Source of the DNA: Hepsetus odoe
Lineage: Eukaryota; Chordata; Actinopteri; Characiformes; Hepsetidae
Reading direction: 5' to 3'
DNA: 64,000 bases
Assembly (NCBI GenBank): GCA_017165825.1
Contig: CM029393.1
Coordinates: 2,081,520-2,145,519, forward strand
Below the pieces are notes generated by a model. The model was not told the DNA's origin and did no database searches. It saw only the letters and a list, made by a program, of their open reading frames with translations. Below, piece after piece: positions 38,801-49,479 of the stretch. Position 1 is the stretch's first letter. Each line of letters begins with the position of its first letter. Position numbers and translations under genes: made by a program.

Positions 38801-41800
38801 CAGATTAATGTATTCAACATATTTCCTTTCATTCATCTGCTTCACTTGCTGTGAATTCACTCTTAAAAATGTGAGAGTGGGAAAAAATTACACAACAAGC
38901 AGTTCATCTCTAAAAAAATGTTTGTGGGTTAGTGATTGCGTATAACATTTTTCATTTTATTTTAACATTGCATTTTCCATTTTCTTCAAGGGAGTTGCAT
39001 AAAATCTCTTCAGGCAACTGCAGTGAGAAGTGAAAAAAAAAATCCATAATCGTAAATTAAGTTTTTACACCCTCAGCACTCACATTTTTGACAGTTGCAC
39101 ATATTATACTTAAATGTATAGTCTTAAATTGTATCCTTCAGCATTTAACTTAAGATGAATACCTAAGATGCTTCATGCAAGTGGCCACTGGTTTTTATAG
39201 GTTCAAGTTCTCAGGATTTCCACATTTTTCTATGGAAAGAAAAAAAGTATTCTTTCCTTCAAATGCTTGTTCACATACGTTTTTTAAATGTGTTTTTTCG
39301 AATGTAAAAAATGCGAAAAACAAAACTGCACTCTCAAAGTTTTGCCACAACAGTCACATTATGCTACAACATGCAAGTGAAAGAAGAGGAAACTTCAGTG
39401 ATGATGCCAAGCCCAGCGCGTATGGTACCAGGCCCTAAGCATGAGCGAGCATTACTTCACCTCCTTCTGAACTTCACTGTGAGGATTAGCCACTGCTTTT
39501 CATCTCCCAGGGCTTCGCTAGGCTACTGTGTGCACGGCTGCATGTCTGGCCACTGAAACCAATCCTGTTAGAACGCTTGCCCGCTCTCTTTTATCCTGAC
39601 TATTCGAACCACGGACAACGGCGAACTGGCCAAACACTCGTCTAGAGGGCTGGATCACAATGGCAGCTAAAGGGATGGAGACAATGGTGTGTCACAGTGT
39701 GTCACTGTTAGCTACATGGTGGAAGGATGAGGAGGGCCTACAATGGAACACCAAAAGCAGCTGTGACGATATAATCAAAAGCCAAATTTACTGAAGCGTC
39801 GCACCCATTAAACCTCCAATCTCATAACCATAAACGATATGATAGTAAATGCTAGAGCTGCACAATATGGGCAAAAAAGAATGTTGATGTTTTTGATTAA
39901 TTAATAATGTCAGTTGCTTAAAGAGTGGATCAAAATAACTGACATTAACTCTTTGATCCGGGACCATGATTGTCCAGGATGTTCACTGCACTCAGTTAAA
40001 GACATTGTGATCGGTAAGAGGGCTCGTTTGCATATCACAGCCTTTTGTAATATCAAAGGCCAGTCCGTAAAGGCCAGTAATTCATTCTAGCCACTGAGTT
40101 TTCAGATTACTAACCTAATAATAAGCCAGGGTGTTAAGGGGTTAAACATGCAAGAGAATATGCAGCTCAAGCACAAGAAGGAAAAAGAGGGAAATTCTTG
40201 GGCAATGCAAGTGCTTGCAGCAAAACCTCTGCCTTTTTTTCTCCTTTCTTTTTCATGAGGCACTTGTCTTTGATGCAGAGAAGGATAAAATACAGCTACA
40301 CCTTCAGCGATGAATACAAGTCTCTACAGATCTAAGCTTTTCCTCTTTGAGTCTCAACCGCACAACCCCTGCACTGTCTCAATCCCTTTCGAGCATAAGG
40401 CGAGAGGAAACAGGAGAAATGATGTAAAAATGATCCACAGGGTTCATTTCTAGGGGAAAGGAGAGTCCTTTGAGCATCGATAACCCCTGCAGCCATCTTC
40501 AGCAGACAAGCAGCCCAATAATCCTACTCTTTCCCACCATCCATAGCACTGAAACTAAAGCAAAGTCACTCCACATTCATCAAAGTGTCGCAGGCTCAAT
40601 AGCACTAAACAGGCCCAAGTTTGCCTGAGGAAAATAGATTGTGTTACCCTAAGGAAAGGAAAGAAAGAATAGCCCCCCAAAACTTTCTCTTAATTATTTT
40701 TGTGTTGTTTATCTGGTGGTTTGACACAAAGTTAAATTTCCTTACAATACTAGTTTGTCCTCCTCATTCATTCGGTGTGTAATTTATACCCGTGGTAAAG
40801 TGGAAAGCCCGGCTGCCAAATCATTCAAATCTACAGATAAGACGGGATGACTAGCAAGAGACTTCTTTTCAGAGACTGGGTTGTTAGAGAGGCCATAAAT
40901 CCAGCCGCGTTCATACTTGTTCAGTGAAAGCAGGGGAAGCAGAATTGATGTGACATTTCAGTGGCGTGCCAGAGACCAACGTGTTGTGAGTAAACCAACA
41001 GCTATGAATGCTTTGACAAATGATTTCCAGTTTATAAATACGGACAACACTCAAAACGTGCAGCGAGCTAACATCAAAAAGTCGCGTTGCCTGTTATAAC
41101 CGTATAATGATTCTTAGATCAAGATTTATAGGGGCATGAGATGAGAACATGTAAAGCACTTACTATCAAACACTATGCAATCACAATAACATGGCATCAA
41201 ATCCATAAAAGTTTGCTATCTGAGATTTGTTTACACCCCTAATCTGAGTATTCCCATCATTCCCGTGAATCTTCCTGAGATTTTTCCTAGAAAGTGGTAG
41301 CTCAGGCTTCCATTCTCTCCATTTCATTCATGTAAGGCAAACTTTCTGGAGGATTTTTAAATGAATAATCGCGCAATAAAAACCCTTTCTACTCAGAAGT
41401 GCTTTTTATTCTTTTCTCCTCTAGTGTAGCTGCTCTGTTTTGGGTTTAATTTCATTTTCTAGTGACTGCATCACCGTTCACTCACTAGTCACTGTTAGAA
41501 TTTTACTTTAGATCAAAAGTGTCTATAATACTTCAGTTCATATGCTGGACGTCCTCTGCTGACTCTGCTCCACTTTCTCATTCAGTAGGTTAATGAAAGC
41601 TACTTTTCTGCTTGAGTTATTACACCTTTAAAGAAAAAATGCAAAAGTGCAATGTAAAAAATTTGAAGTTCCTTCTAAATATCAACACTGGAGACACAAA
41701 AGAGTTGCAGTGAGAACAATGATAATAATACTGTTAATACTGTAACATACCCACTTTCAGCTCTTTTCCAAAGACAGTCCTCTCGCCAAGCGCAGAGCAG

Positions 41801-42148
41801 TTCCAGCGGCCGTTTCGGAACTGAAACTGACACTCATTGATCCCCATCTGAGCTCCTTCTCCGATCACTATGATGGCATCAGGTCTGCTCTGGCAGATAG
41901 TCCTCTGTCGAGGAGCAAGCCCGGGGATTTTATTGCAGATAATGCTTGCTCCCAGGGCCACCACAGATGAAAAGCCCCTACAAAATAAAGGAATATATAG
42001 GAGGGTAAATAAAAATGAACCCCATAAAATTTGGCTTGCTGGGTATGCTGACGCAGATCACACAGGTGGCATTTAGAGCTTATAAATGTGCTGCAGTGTT
42101 AGAGAAGGTCTTTAAACTAGTGGGGAAAGCAGGCTGGGGTGTTTTATT

Positions 42149-42207
<59 letters not shown>

Positions 42208-42569
42208 GAAATTTGAGGCAGGGCCAGAAAGGATTTCCCAAATAATAACAACAACAACAACAATAATAATAATAATAATAAATCACCTTAACCATCACAT
42301 TTAAAGGCACATGGGCAGCAGAAAGGCCAAACAGGTTCACAAACACATTCAGGGCAGATTGATTCCAGACTGGACTGATCCCAGCTGAATGCTATTTCCC
42401 TCTAGATGTATAAGCTTTCATCTGCATAACTTTTAAGATAATAATAAATAAAAAAAACACACACAGGTGAAGACTTCGTTCCCAGGCTATTTACTCACCC
42501 AATTTTCAGATAAATGATCCCCAAGCAGAGGAAGATGTGAAAGATCCAGCGGCGTGTTTTCCTGCTCAT
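26397..42569 (-). CDS. wnt7a: Wnt7a secreted signalling protein (4 coding exons)
   Basis: Secreted lipid-modified ligand for Frizzled receptors, acting in canonical Wnt signalling. Wnt7 proteins also signal through Reck/Gpr124 in brain vessel growth. Coding exons are 42499-42569, 41751-41977, 32647-32918 and 26397-26876, and every junction fits GT-AG and keeps frame. The spliced product is 349 residues, equal to human WNT7A. A signal peptide covers residues 1 to about 24 (hydrophobic core WIFHIFLCLGIIYL). The palmitoleoylation motif CKCHGVSGSC places Ser206 exactly as in human. The Cys-rich end runs CCGRGYNTHQY to the terminal TEVYTCK. The linker segment VRASRNKRPTFLKIKK matches Wnt7a rather than Wnt7b. 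N-glycan sequons at Asn83 and Asn295 remain, but residue 127 is Met instead of Asn. The start codon sits in a good context (CATCACCATGA). Whether this is the wnt7aa or wnt7ab copy is not settled. Confidence 0.96.
27101..27364 (-). repeat. SINE family A inside wnt7a intron 3
   Basis: Nearly full length: the plus strand begins with the tail complement (AAAAGTGAAAGTGAC) and ends with the head complement (CTAGGCCACCGCTGCCC). Confidence 0.85.
27365..29583. other. wnt7a intron 3, unique sequence
   Basis: No exon seen. The block at 28010-28390 is GC-richer and non-repetitive and could be an intronic enhancer; this is inference only. Confidence 0.45.
28010..28390. promoter_or_regulatory. candidate intronic conserved block
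   Basis: Unique, moderately GC-rich sequence in wnt7a intron 3, including GTGTCGACAGGTTTCCCC and CATCCGACACAAATTGTTTC. It is not coding and matches no repeat in the window. Confidence 0.25.
29584..30116 (+). mobile_element. fold-back Tc1-like element, copy 2
   Basis: TACAGTACTG ends lie at both borders with TA on each side. The central plus-strand frame retains a transposase C-terminus, with PQSPDLNIIQCVWD followed by NLPAKFLQKLCASVPRR and the ending KGGHTKY. The QSPDLN motif matches the segment near the last catalytic acid of Tc1 transposases, but the upstream two thirds are missing. Confidence 0.88.
30904..32095 (-). mobile_element. decayed 1.2-kb Tc1-like transposon
   Basis: Ends TACACTGTGTG and CACACAGTGTA form inverted termini with TA at both borders. 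Read on the minus strand, the body follows a Tc1 transposase from the N-terminal helix-turn-helix region near 31870 to pieces resembling EDHDFYAGQCSIACMEV near 31200, with stops and frameshifts. Its length fits a near-complete but inactive copy. It lies in wnt7a intron 3. Confidence 0.75.
32647..32918 (-). CDS. wnt7a: wnt7a coding exon 3
   Basis: Encodes residues 100 (split codon) to 190, including EGWKWGGCSADIRYG and [20 protein letters not shown]. Donor AAAG|GTATGT, acceptor GCAG|GGAGT. Position 127 is Met where human WNT7A has a glycosylated Asn. Confidence 0.96.
32933..32990 (-). repeat. SINE-like tail fragment next to exon 3
   Basis: The segment CATTTATATTTATTCATTTA and the later AAAGCAACTTACAA match the tail motif common to fish SINEs and LINEs. 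It starts only about 14 bp upstream of the exon 3 acceptor dinucleotide. Confidence 0.55.
33905..34270 (-). mobile_element. internally deleted RTE-like LINE fragment
   Basis: Its two halves match separate parts of the LINE at 51765-52740: CTCTCCTCTGTACATATCC resembles the region near 51860, and CTCTAGAGCATATCTCCACG resembles that near 52345. The part between is absent. Confidence 0.6.
35632..35897 (-). repeat. SINE family A inside wnt7a intron 2
   Basis: Full-length minus-oriented copy with intact box B complement (GGTTTGAACCCCCGATCC) and box A complement (CGCTAGGCCACCGCTGCCCC). Confidence 0.88.
40300..40660. promoter_or_regulatory. candidate intronic conserved block
   Basis: Unique sequence about 1.1 kb into wnt7a intron 2, with CCTTTGAGCATCGATAACCC and several TTTCC/GGAAA-type motifs, no coding potential and no repeat match. 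An enhancer role is inferred. Confidence 0.25.
41751..41977 (-). CDS. wnt7a: wnt7a coding exon 2
   Basis: Encodes residues 24 (split) to 100 (split), with ALGASIICNKIPGLAPRQR and the sequon NCS at Asn83. Acceptor TTGTAG|GGGCTTTTC, donor GTGG|GTATGT. Confidence 0.97.
42150..42203. repeat. (GA)n microsatellite in wnt7a intron 1
   Basis: About 54 bp of AG repeats, followed at 42241-42281 by AAC/AAT trinucleotide repeats, within the 521-bp first intron. Confidence 0.95.
42499..42569 (-). CDS. wnt7a: wnt7a coding exon 1 (signal peptide)
   Basis: 71 nt encoding MSRKTRRWIFHIFLCLGII and the following residues to Gly24 (split). The donor is GTGAGT. Length and phase match the first coding exon of vertebrate Wnt7 genes. 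Confidence 0.92.
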
Positions 42570-43100
42570 GGTGATGTGAATCAGTGGACTTTCAGCCTCA
42601 GATGTCTCGCAGCAGAGCCCCCCAGCATGTGGATCACTTCAGCCCAGCACACCGACTCATCTCCCCCCTGCTCCCCATGGCTGATGTGTCAGGGCGTGTT
42701 CAGATGGAAACGCAGTCTTTCCCCAAAGGTGTCCAATTATCCGCGTGAAAAGGGGCTGCAAAGACTGAGAGCCCAGCAGACAGATCAGCCACTGGATCTG
42801 CCTTTTCCAGGTACAGCCTGCTTCCGTGTAACACTACCTGGCAGCCAGGAAAACTCCAGTCTAGACTAACTCTGAACAGCCCGGTGGGACTGCAGGTCTG
42901 CAGCCAGGTTGAGCTCCCCTTTAACAGCCTGCACTTGTGTTAATGCGGATCTGATCAAGCCCAGTGCAGTGTAATCCTGGAGCCTGCAGCTTTGGCTGCC
43001 TTTATCTCTTCCACTGCACCCCTTTCGCTCCTCCCATGAGAAAAGAAAGTTTGACTTTTTTGATTCTTCCCTTCTGGCCCCCCACCCCTTTGGGAAATGA
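42570..43100 (-). promoter_or_regulatory. wnt7a 5' UTR and likely proximal promoter
   Basis: Locally GC-richer than its surroundings and directly upstream of the start codon. No clear TATA box or single start-site motif could be fixed, so the exact transcription start is unknown. Confidence 0.4.
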
Positions 43101-44532
43101 GAATTAGCTCATCACAATCAAAAGTTCAGGCCACACTGCTCATGTCATTTACAAGCAATGATCTGGAAAGTGTTGTACACTGAAATAAATGGGCACAATT
43201 TCATTTATAGTTTTAAAATACACCAACTGATTCATACAAGCATACTATTAGACAAGATGTTCTACTCGTGGCAACAAAGTCACTTTATTCATGTGGATAA
43301 CTTGACATTTCAGCTTTTTCTTGATTGGCCAGACAGCAGCAGTGCTTCTGTCTCCATATAAGAAACACACTAACATTAAAAACTGAGGGGACTTTTTTCA
43401 GTTACACTAAATATGATTCTTTGAAATAAAATGTTAAGTTGCTCAGTGTTCAGATGATCAGAAACACTGCAAAGCCTTTTACCAACCATGAATATCGTCA
43501 AATTGATGATCCGGCCCAAGCGACTCAGGATGCGGAAACACTAATATTTTATACGCTGTGGTTGGATACAAGTTTGGGTTGAAGTGGAGCTTAGTGTTAA
43601 CTTATTAGACAAGTTCATAAAGTGCCTACAGGTTCACACTCTAGACGGAATGTCAGAATAGTGGCAGTGCATTAATATTACAGTCCGTCAATCTCCCTCA
43701 TCGGGTCATGTGTGTTAACAGCTCAACAGGGTCTTGATGCATTAAATAAAAACTTTAATCAGAAACAAAATGTCTTACTGAAAACACTACAATGAGATGA
43801 AAAAAATACAAACAATAGTTATTGCATCACTATGATGTCATCAATCATCTATCAATCAAAACTTGAAACCACTTTACTTTTCTTTACTTCTCTCTGAGAA
43901 GAACTACCAAATCAATAATTGGAAAATTTCACAAGTCCATTTTATGGTTCTTTGTCTGAAAGCATGAATAATGCAGGTTACAAAATTACATTTTCTCATT
44001 ATGTATGAATAACTTTTGAAAACACTACAAAAATATCAATATAGTTATTGAAAACAATACCCAGTAACACAGACCTACACACAAGCTCTAGCAAAGAAAA
44101 GGACAAACCATTTATCAGCGCTTCTTTCTCAACAGTAAAACTGATCTTAAATATTTTCCTTGGGCAATTTCTTATGTTGACAATTTTACAGCGTCCAGAC
44201 TGCCCAGCCTAAGGTTTTTTGGTAATGCATCACACCAGTAATCCAATTAATCATAACACCCTGACATTAGCGGTCTAAATTATTGCTCAAGCACAGATTT
44301 TGCATCTTACATCCAAGGTACATGTTCTGCAGCATGATATACTATTAAAGAGCGCCATCTCCAGGTTGAGAGCTGGCATTTAAACAGGGTACTTGGAAGG
44401 AATCCCATGAAATACAAGCCAGTTGAAACAGACGAGTGTCATTTTTCCTCTGTACAATTTAACAAAAATGACTTTATAAATTGCAAATCAACCCAAAAAA
44501 AATAAAACTTGAACTGGACGCAAATCTTACCC
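43101..44532. other. gap between the let-7 hairpins and wnt7a
   Basis: AT-rich unique sequence. I looked on both strands for a third let-7 seed (TGAGGTAGT or AGAGGTAGT and complements) and found none. A possible AATAAA on the minus strand lies at 43284-43289 and could end a let-7 host transcript. Confidence 0.5.
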
Positions 44533-44623
44533 TCTCAGGGAAGGCAATAGATTGTACAGTTATCTTCTGCACAGGATAAAATCACTACCCCACAACTATA
44601 CAATCTACTACCTCACACTGTGA
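44533..44623 (-). ncRNA. let-7f: let-7f-1-like microRNA precursor
   Basis: The mature 5p sequence occupies 44594-44615 and is identical to vertebrate let-7f (GAT at positions 11-13 distinguishes it from let-7a). The opposite arm at about 44543-44564 ends CTATTGCCTTCCC like human let-7f-1-3p, with one A-to-G change that keeps pairing. The loop begins GTGGGGTAGTGATTTTA as in human let-7f-1. Mature let-7 is processed by Drosha and Dicer and represses target mRNAs, with LIN28 blocking maturation. Confidence 0.96.
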
Positions 44624-44986
44624 GCATAAACACACCCGCAGGGCAGCAGTAGTACTTCAGAAACTAAACTGAACTACAAACAGTGTGTAATTACTTAAAT
44701 TTAAGATTAGCATAAACACCGACCAAAAAAAAAAGAAAAAGGGTAGACATTAAATCAGCTACCATTACAATTCCCTTCTTAAAGTTACAACACCTGCAGT
44801 TTACAGGTTGAGTAGAATATCTACTCAATTATATATGCATGTAGTTTATATAATATATATATTTAATATCCTTATTTATTCAGAAACAAGGTATGAAAAC
44901 GTATTAATTATAAGATCCATGTTCCGTTTTCTGCGGACAATCAGGTCTTCTTTTCTTAGGACAGAGAGAGAGCTGCTCTCAGTCAC

Positions 44987-45067
44987 CTTGAGAAAGACAG
45001 TAGGCTGTATAGTTATCTCCCAGTGTGGGTGTGACCCTAAAACTACACAACCTACTACCTCATCCCA
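44987..45067 (-). ncRNA. let-7a: let-7a-1-like microRNA precursor
   Basis: The mature 5p arm is at 45041-45062. The seed GAGGTAG is intact, but position 17 is G where let-7a has A, giving a 3' part between let-7a and let-7b. Loop and flanks (TTGGGATGAGG, TTTTAGGGTCACACCC, CTGGGAGATAACTATAC) follow human let-7a-1 closely. The star arm has two changes (AU to GC), and the stem from mature position 11 to 20 pairs fully by Watson-Crick or G-U. It lies about 430 bp before the let-7f hairpin on the same strand, the same order as in human. Confidence 0.95.
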
Positions 45068-45488
45068 AGATGCAAACAGCATCTTTACTGGATCTGTAAA
45101 ATTAATAGCAAAAACTTTGATTTAGACATTTATATCAGGAGCTAGAGAGCAGTCAGCGTTGATGTCCATTGCCTCCATGTGTCTCCGATGTGCTGCGCCT
45201 TTAAAAAGAAAAACAAAACAAAATAAAACAGAAAAATGGTTAATTCATTTTTTAAGCTATTTATATATTCTGTTTAAAAAAGCTGCTGTTTAAAATCAAC
45301 AACTGTTGGAAGGGAAACAAAGAATAAAGCTAGGAAATCAATACTTAAATTTTTCGTCATGTAACTTATGCATATATTCCTGTCTAGAAGAAGCTACTGC
45401 TTAAACAGACTGAAACTCTGCTATCCACATAGAAAGCCAAACGTCTGAATGTGAGAGTTAAGACATGGGGGGGAGGGAAATAAATAAT

Positions 45489-45518
45489 AATTAAAAAAAA
45501 AAAAAAAACCACCACATA

Positions 45519-45558
<40 letters not shown>
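45489..45558. repeat. poly(A)-rich tracts
   Basis: Two A runs separated by CCACCACATATATATATT. Confidence 0.9.
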
Positions 45559-45559
<1 letters not shown>

Positions 45560-45619
45560 AGAAAACTACTAAAGCGCCACTGAATCAAGCCATCGACAGG
45601 ATTAGAGAACATTCCCATG

Positions 45620-48255
45620 ATCTGTTATCGAACACCCTGAGTGATGCAGCAAAATGGAGGTTTGGCAAAAACACTGGCTCAGTCTCGGCATCAGGAAGCC
45701 ATGTTGTCGTTCTGGGTCTGATGACTTGGCTGCTTGTGAGCTCCTCAATTCAAGATTAAAAGCAGTTTCTGTCGGACTTGGGCCCACTTCGGCTCTCCGT
45801 TTAAAGTTGGCAGCCGCTCCAGAGAAGCCGGGCAGCAAGACCGTACAACAACGAAGTGTTCTTAGTGCCGATTTTTCCTTTCTTTTTTTCCCCTCCTTGT
45901 CTCAGATGTCTCCTTGCTGGATAGCAAATGCCTTCTTTCTTTACCAGATTTTTTAAAATGCATGCCCAGGTCAAGTCCAGTACTGCTGAACCGGTACATA
46001 TGCAAAGCATATCTTGCAAATGTAACAACTGAGAGATGAATGGTTAAATCTACTGAGCACTTGAAGAGTAATAAAGGCTCCGCCTCTTCATTTACAAAAA
46101 TAAATAATGAGCTTGATGTCACTGATATGGAAACAAAAGCACCTGCGAGCAGTGAAGTAGAAGATAAATGACTGCTGAGTAAAGTTGCAAGATTTGAAAA
46201 TTAGTCCTTTGAAGTCCTTGCAGTTTATCCCCAGTTTTAGGCTCTTATGCAGCTTGCAATTTACTAAACGCAGAAATTATGTTGAACGCCTGGTTTATAA
46301 ACTTTTAGTTCACACCACAATTGTGTTTTTGATTTTCCTGCTCGAATGCACCAAACAATTAATAGCTGAAGTTGATCAGGTGTAACTATTGAAATTGGTT
46401 GGTGTTTACGGAGGGTGTAGTGTGCAGGGAAATTGGTCAAATGTGCTGGACAACACCCCACCGGTGCTAGAATATCAAGCAATCCAATTTAAAATTGGGT
46501 TTCAGGAAAGGTCAATAAAATATCTGTTAGATTTGTACATTTCATGTCACCATGACATCAAAACAAAAAGAAGTGCAAACATAGCAACAGCGAACACAAA
46601 TCTAAATTGAACTGCCTATCAAACTTTGTTAATATTCCTATAATAATTTAAATTGGGCAGCAAAAAGTCAACAGTAAACCTAATTATTTACAACAACAAA
46701 CTGGTAAAACACAGGCTTTTTTTCTTTGCTGCAAAACAACAAGGTCGAAAGGACAAGCAGCAAGGATGAAAACCATGTTCCTTTTTCTTCCAAGTATCCC
46801 CCTTCATTAGACATTGGCAAACAAAAGATTCTCTGAAAAAAAAAAAAAAAGAAACTCCTAACGACATTGGCCTAAGTACTCCATTAAATTAGATCACTTG
46901 GCATTTGACAAAGGCAGTTGCCAGGGAAGACCAGTCTAACATAGATTCTGGCAGTTCCTGATCATGCTGCGTATTCATCTTTAAAAGGCCAATGAAAGGC
47001 CAGTGATCTGAGCTCATTCTGGAGATGCTTGCCAATAAAAGGGAGGTGCTGATGCATTCAATGTCTCACAGTATGTAAGAAAATTAGTTAACAACCCACC
47101 TCCCCCCAATGCACTTTTATAAATCCAATACACTTTGAAACAGGTTGGATAATTCACACAAAAACCTTCCATTGATTTCTGCTTGGTTGCTTTCCGTGAA
47201 GTACATAACACATTACAGCAGGCCAAAAAAAAAACCTGTCAACTTCTGAAATGGATGAACTGATGATTTAAAATAGCTTCTTAAAAATGTTTAAATACAT
47301 CCATTCGGATGGTGAACAAACTCAGGACTGCAATGTGACTATTGATCCAAATCCACATACATTAATACTTGTCAAGTTTTATTTTTTCCAGTAAGAGTCT
47401 AACATCTACTTCAATTTGGTTGCATTTAATATAAACGGAAACTTACATTTAAACAAGTAATAAGCAAACAAAGCAGGGAAACAACCAGCTGTTTTCAAAC
47501 TACTGGCTGAATTTGTCCTTATAGTACACCTGCTACGCATAACTTATCAAAGAAACATAGCTAGTTGGATTTTAATAGGCAAGTAAAGTGAATGAACTGG
47601 AGTAAACCTGTTCTTTAGAGCCAAGTAAGAGAGTCCGGGTTGTTGGATTATGTACTAAACCACTATAGAGTGGTTAGACTTATCCTAAAAACCCAAAGAA
47701 AGAACTGACAATTATGCTCTCTGGACTCCCGACCACGGCTGACTAAAGCATCGCTGGGGATTGAAAAAGTAAACTACCCAGTGGGCCCATTCTAAATGGC
47801 TGCACAACTCAGGAGCCCCACTGTCATCTTGCTCATTTTAGAACACCAAGAAACTGCAGAGGCAGGTAAAGGTGGTGTGTACTCATATTCATGGTATGTG
47901 GCCACTGCACATGGTGCAAATATATTCTTCCTCTCCCTGTTGTAGTGCCTCCCCACTTGAGGTGTGTGTCTTTCTACAGAACAGGATGTAAAATGACCTA
48001 TCAAACTAGAAATCTGGAAGACCTTCAATGCTTAAGTTTCAGAATCAGTATCAGGAGAGAAGAGATTCTGACTGGTGGATCCCCAGTAAAGGTAGAATAC
48101 ACTTGGGGTATAAAAGCAGGCCTCCTGAATGAAACACTTCTTTGAAGTGGGGCAGCAACTCTATTCTTCATTTAGGTTTTGCCTTTTCACAACATGATAT
48201 GCAGTCTAACTCATACTGGCTAGCTTTAGAACGGCACTAATCAATCTGTACTCAC
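45620..48255. other. intron region of the putative let-7 host
   Basis: Unique sequence; several short frames occur on both strands but none has a domain or splice support. Confidence 0.45.
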
Positions 48256-49479
48256 CTACACACACAAGCCACACCACGTACGCATGTCTGACACGCAACT
48301 CATGCGCAGTGGACTGAGAAAGGTTCTGTGCACCTAAAGCAGAAAGACAGAGAAAATGCAAAACTTGTGAAAAATGAAAGTGAACATAGCACAGCACTTG
48401 TGCACCACAAAGGGTACCTCAAGGTTGTGGTTTGAAACTCAAACCCATGAGCCTTCGATCACTGGCTCAAGCACCTAACCACTAGACTTTTTGTTTTGTT
48501 TTGTTTTTTTAAACAAGGAAGTTCATTTCAGTTCAGTAAGTGTTATTGTGTAATTACTCCTCAATATACTATACCGTTTTGGATGATCAGGGAAATAAAA
48601 TGATTTTACACTTTGGCTAGATACTGGCCAGGAAGGTGCAGCAAGTTAAGCTTCCTTTTCAGGGGAGGCCAGCATCGAAAGCAACCAAAACTGAAAGCAA
48701 AGCCAGTTAACTTTATGGTTATGAACTATGATGCATTTGGGCAGCAGCTAATCAGAATGTGGAAGTGCTCTGCTGCAGGGAACAAGAGCATGTAAACTTT
48801 AGTTCCCAATGACAAGAGGAGAGGGCGATCAGCACTGGAATGGGGTTTTCCCTGTCGCTCATGCTTTTTGCCTAGAAAAACCTTTTAAAAAAAAAAAAAA
48901 AAAAAAAGGGGGGACCAATGTGTCTGAAACTCTTGGTTTCCCTGATAATTTGGTGAAGTACAGAACTGCATGTGACAACAGGAGGATTCTGCAGACTAAC
49001 GCTCCAGCAGCTCAGCAGCCATGGAGATCAGATCTAACATTAAAAGCTGAGAGTTTCATCATGAAGCTCAATCACATTTGGATTATTTTGTCATCTAGCG
49101 TTTATAAAAATAATACTTATAAAACTGTGACATGAGAAAACCTCGCCTTATGGCTAAAACATTTAAAGAGATCACCTAATGTACAATAATTCAGGACAAT
49201 TATTTTGGGGGAATTTAGTTTGGGGTACTTCATTTAAGCATCACTCATATAAATGAATACATTATTTGTTTATTTTCATAACGATTTTTTTTTTTTTTTT
49301 TTGCATAGAAAAGAGGGCTTATTAGAATTGTTTAAAAAAAAAAAAAAAAAAAGACTTTAACTCTAGATAACATAAAAACTATGCATGGTGTTTCCAAAGT
49401 CACTGAGGAATCGTGATTTAAAAAATATTGACCAAAATAATGGGCAGTTATTTTTTGTCCTGATAACCGCAGACTTCGT

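Larger units (their letters stand above)
32991..41750. other. wnt7a intron 2
   Basis: An 8.8-kb intron with LINE and SINE insertions (listed separately), a T-run near 33403 and poly(A) runs such as 36601-36615. Unique blocks at about 39420-39720 and 40300-40660 look like candidate regulatory DNA. No further exon is needed to complete the protein. Confidence 0.6.

Noticed and set aside
45127..45198. Short minus-strand frame ending MEAMDINADCSLAPDINV as a terminal coding exon
   Set aside because: A good acceptor precedes it, but the frame matches no known protein and sits just upstream of the let-7a hairpin, so a non-coding host exon is simpler.
48206..48397. 63-codon minus-strand frame as a small protein
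   Set aside because: It runs through both splice sites of the proposed 78-nt exon and shows no domain.
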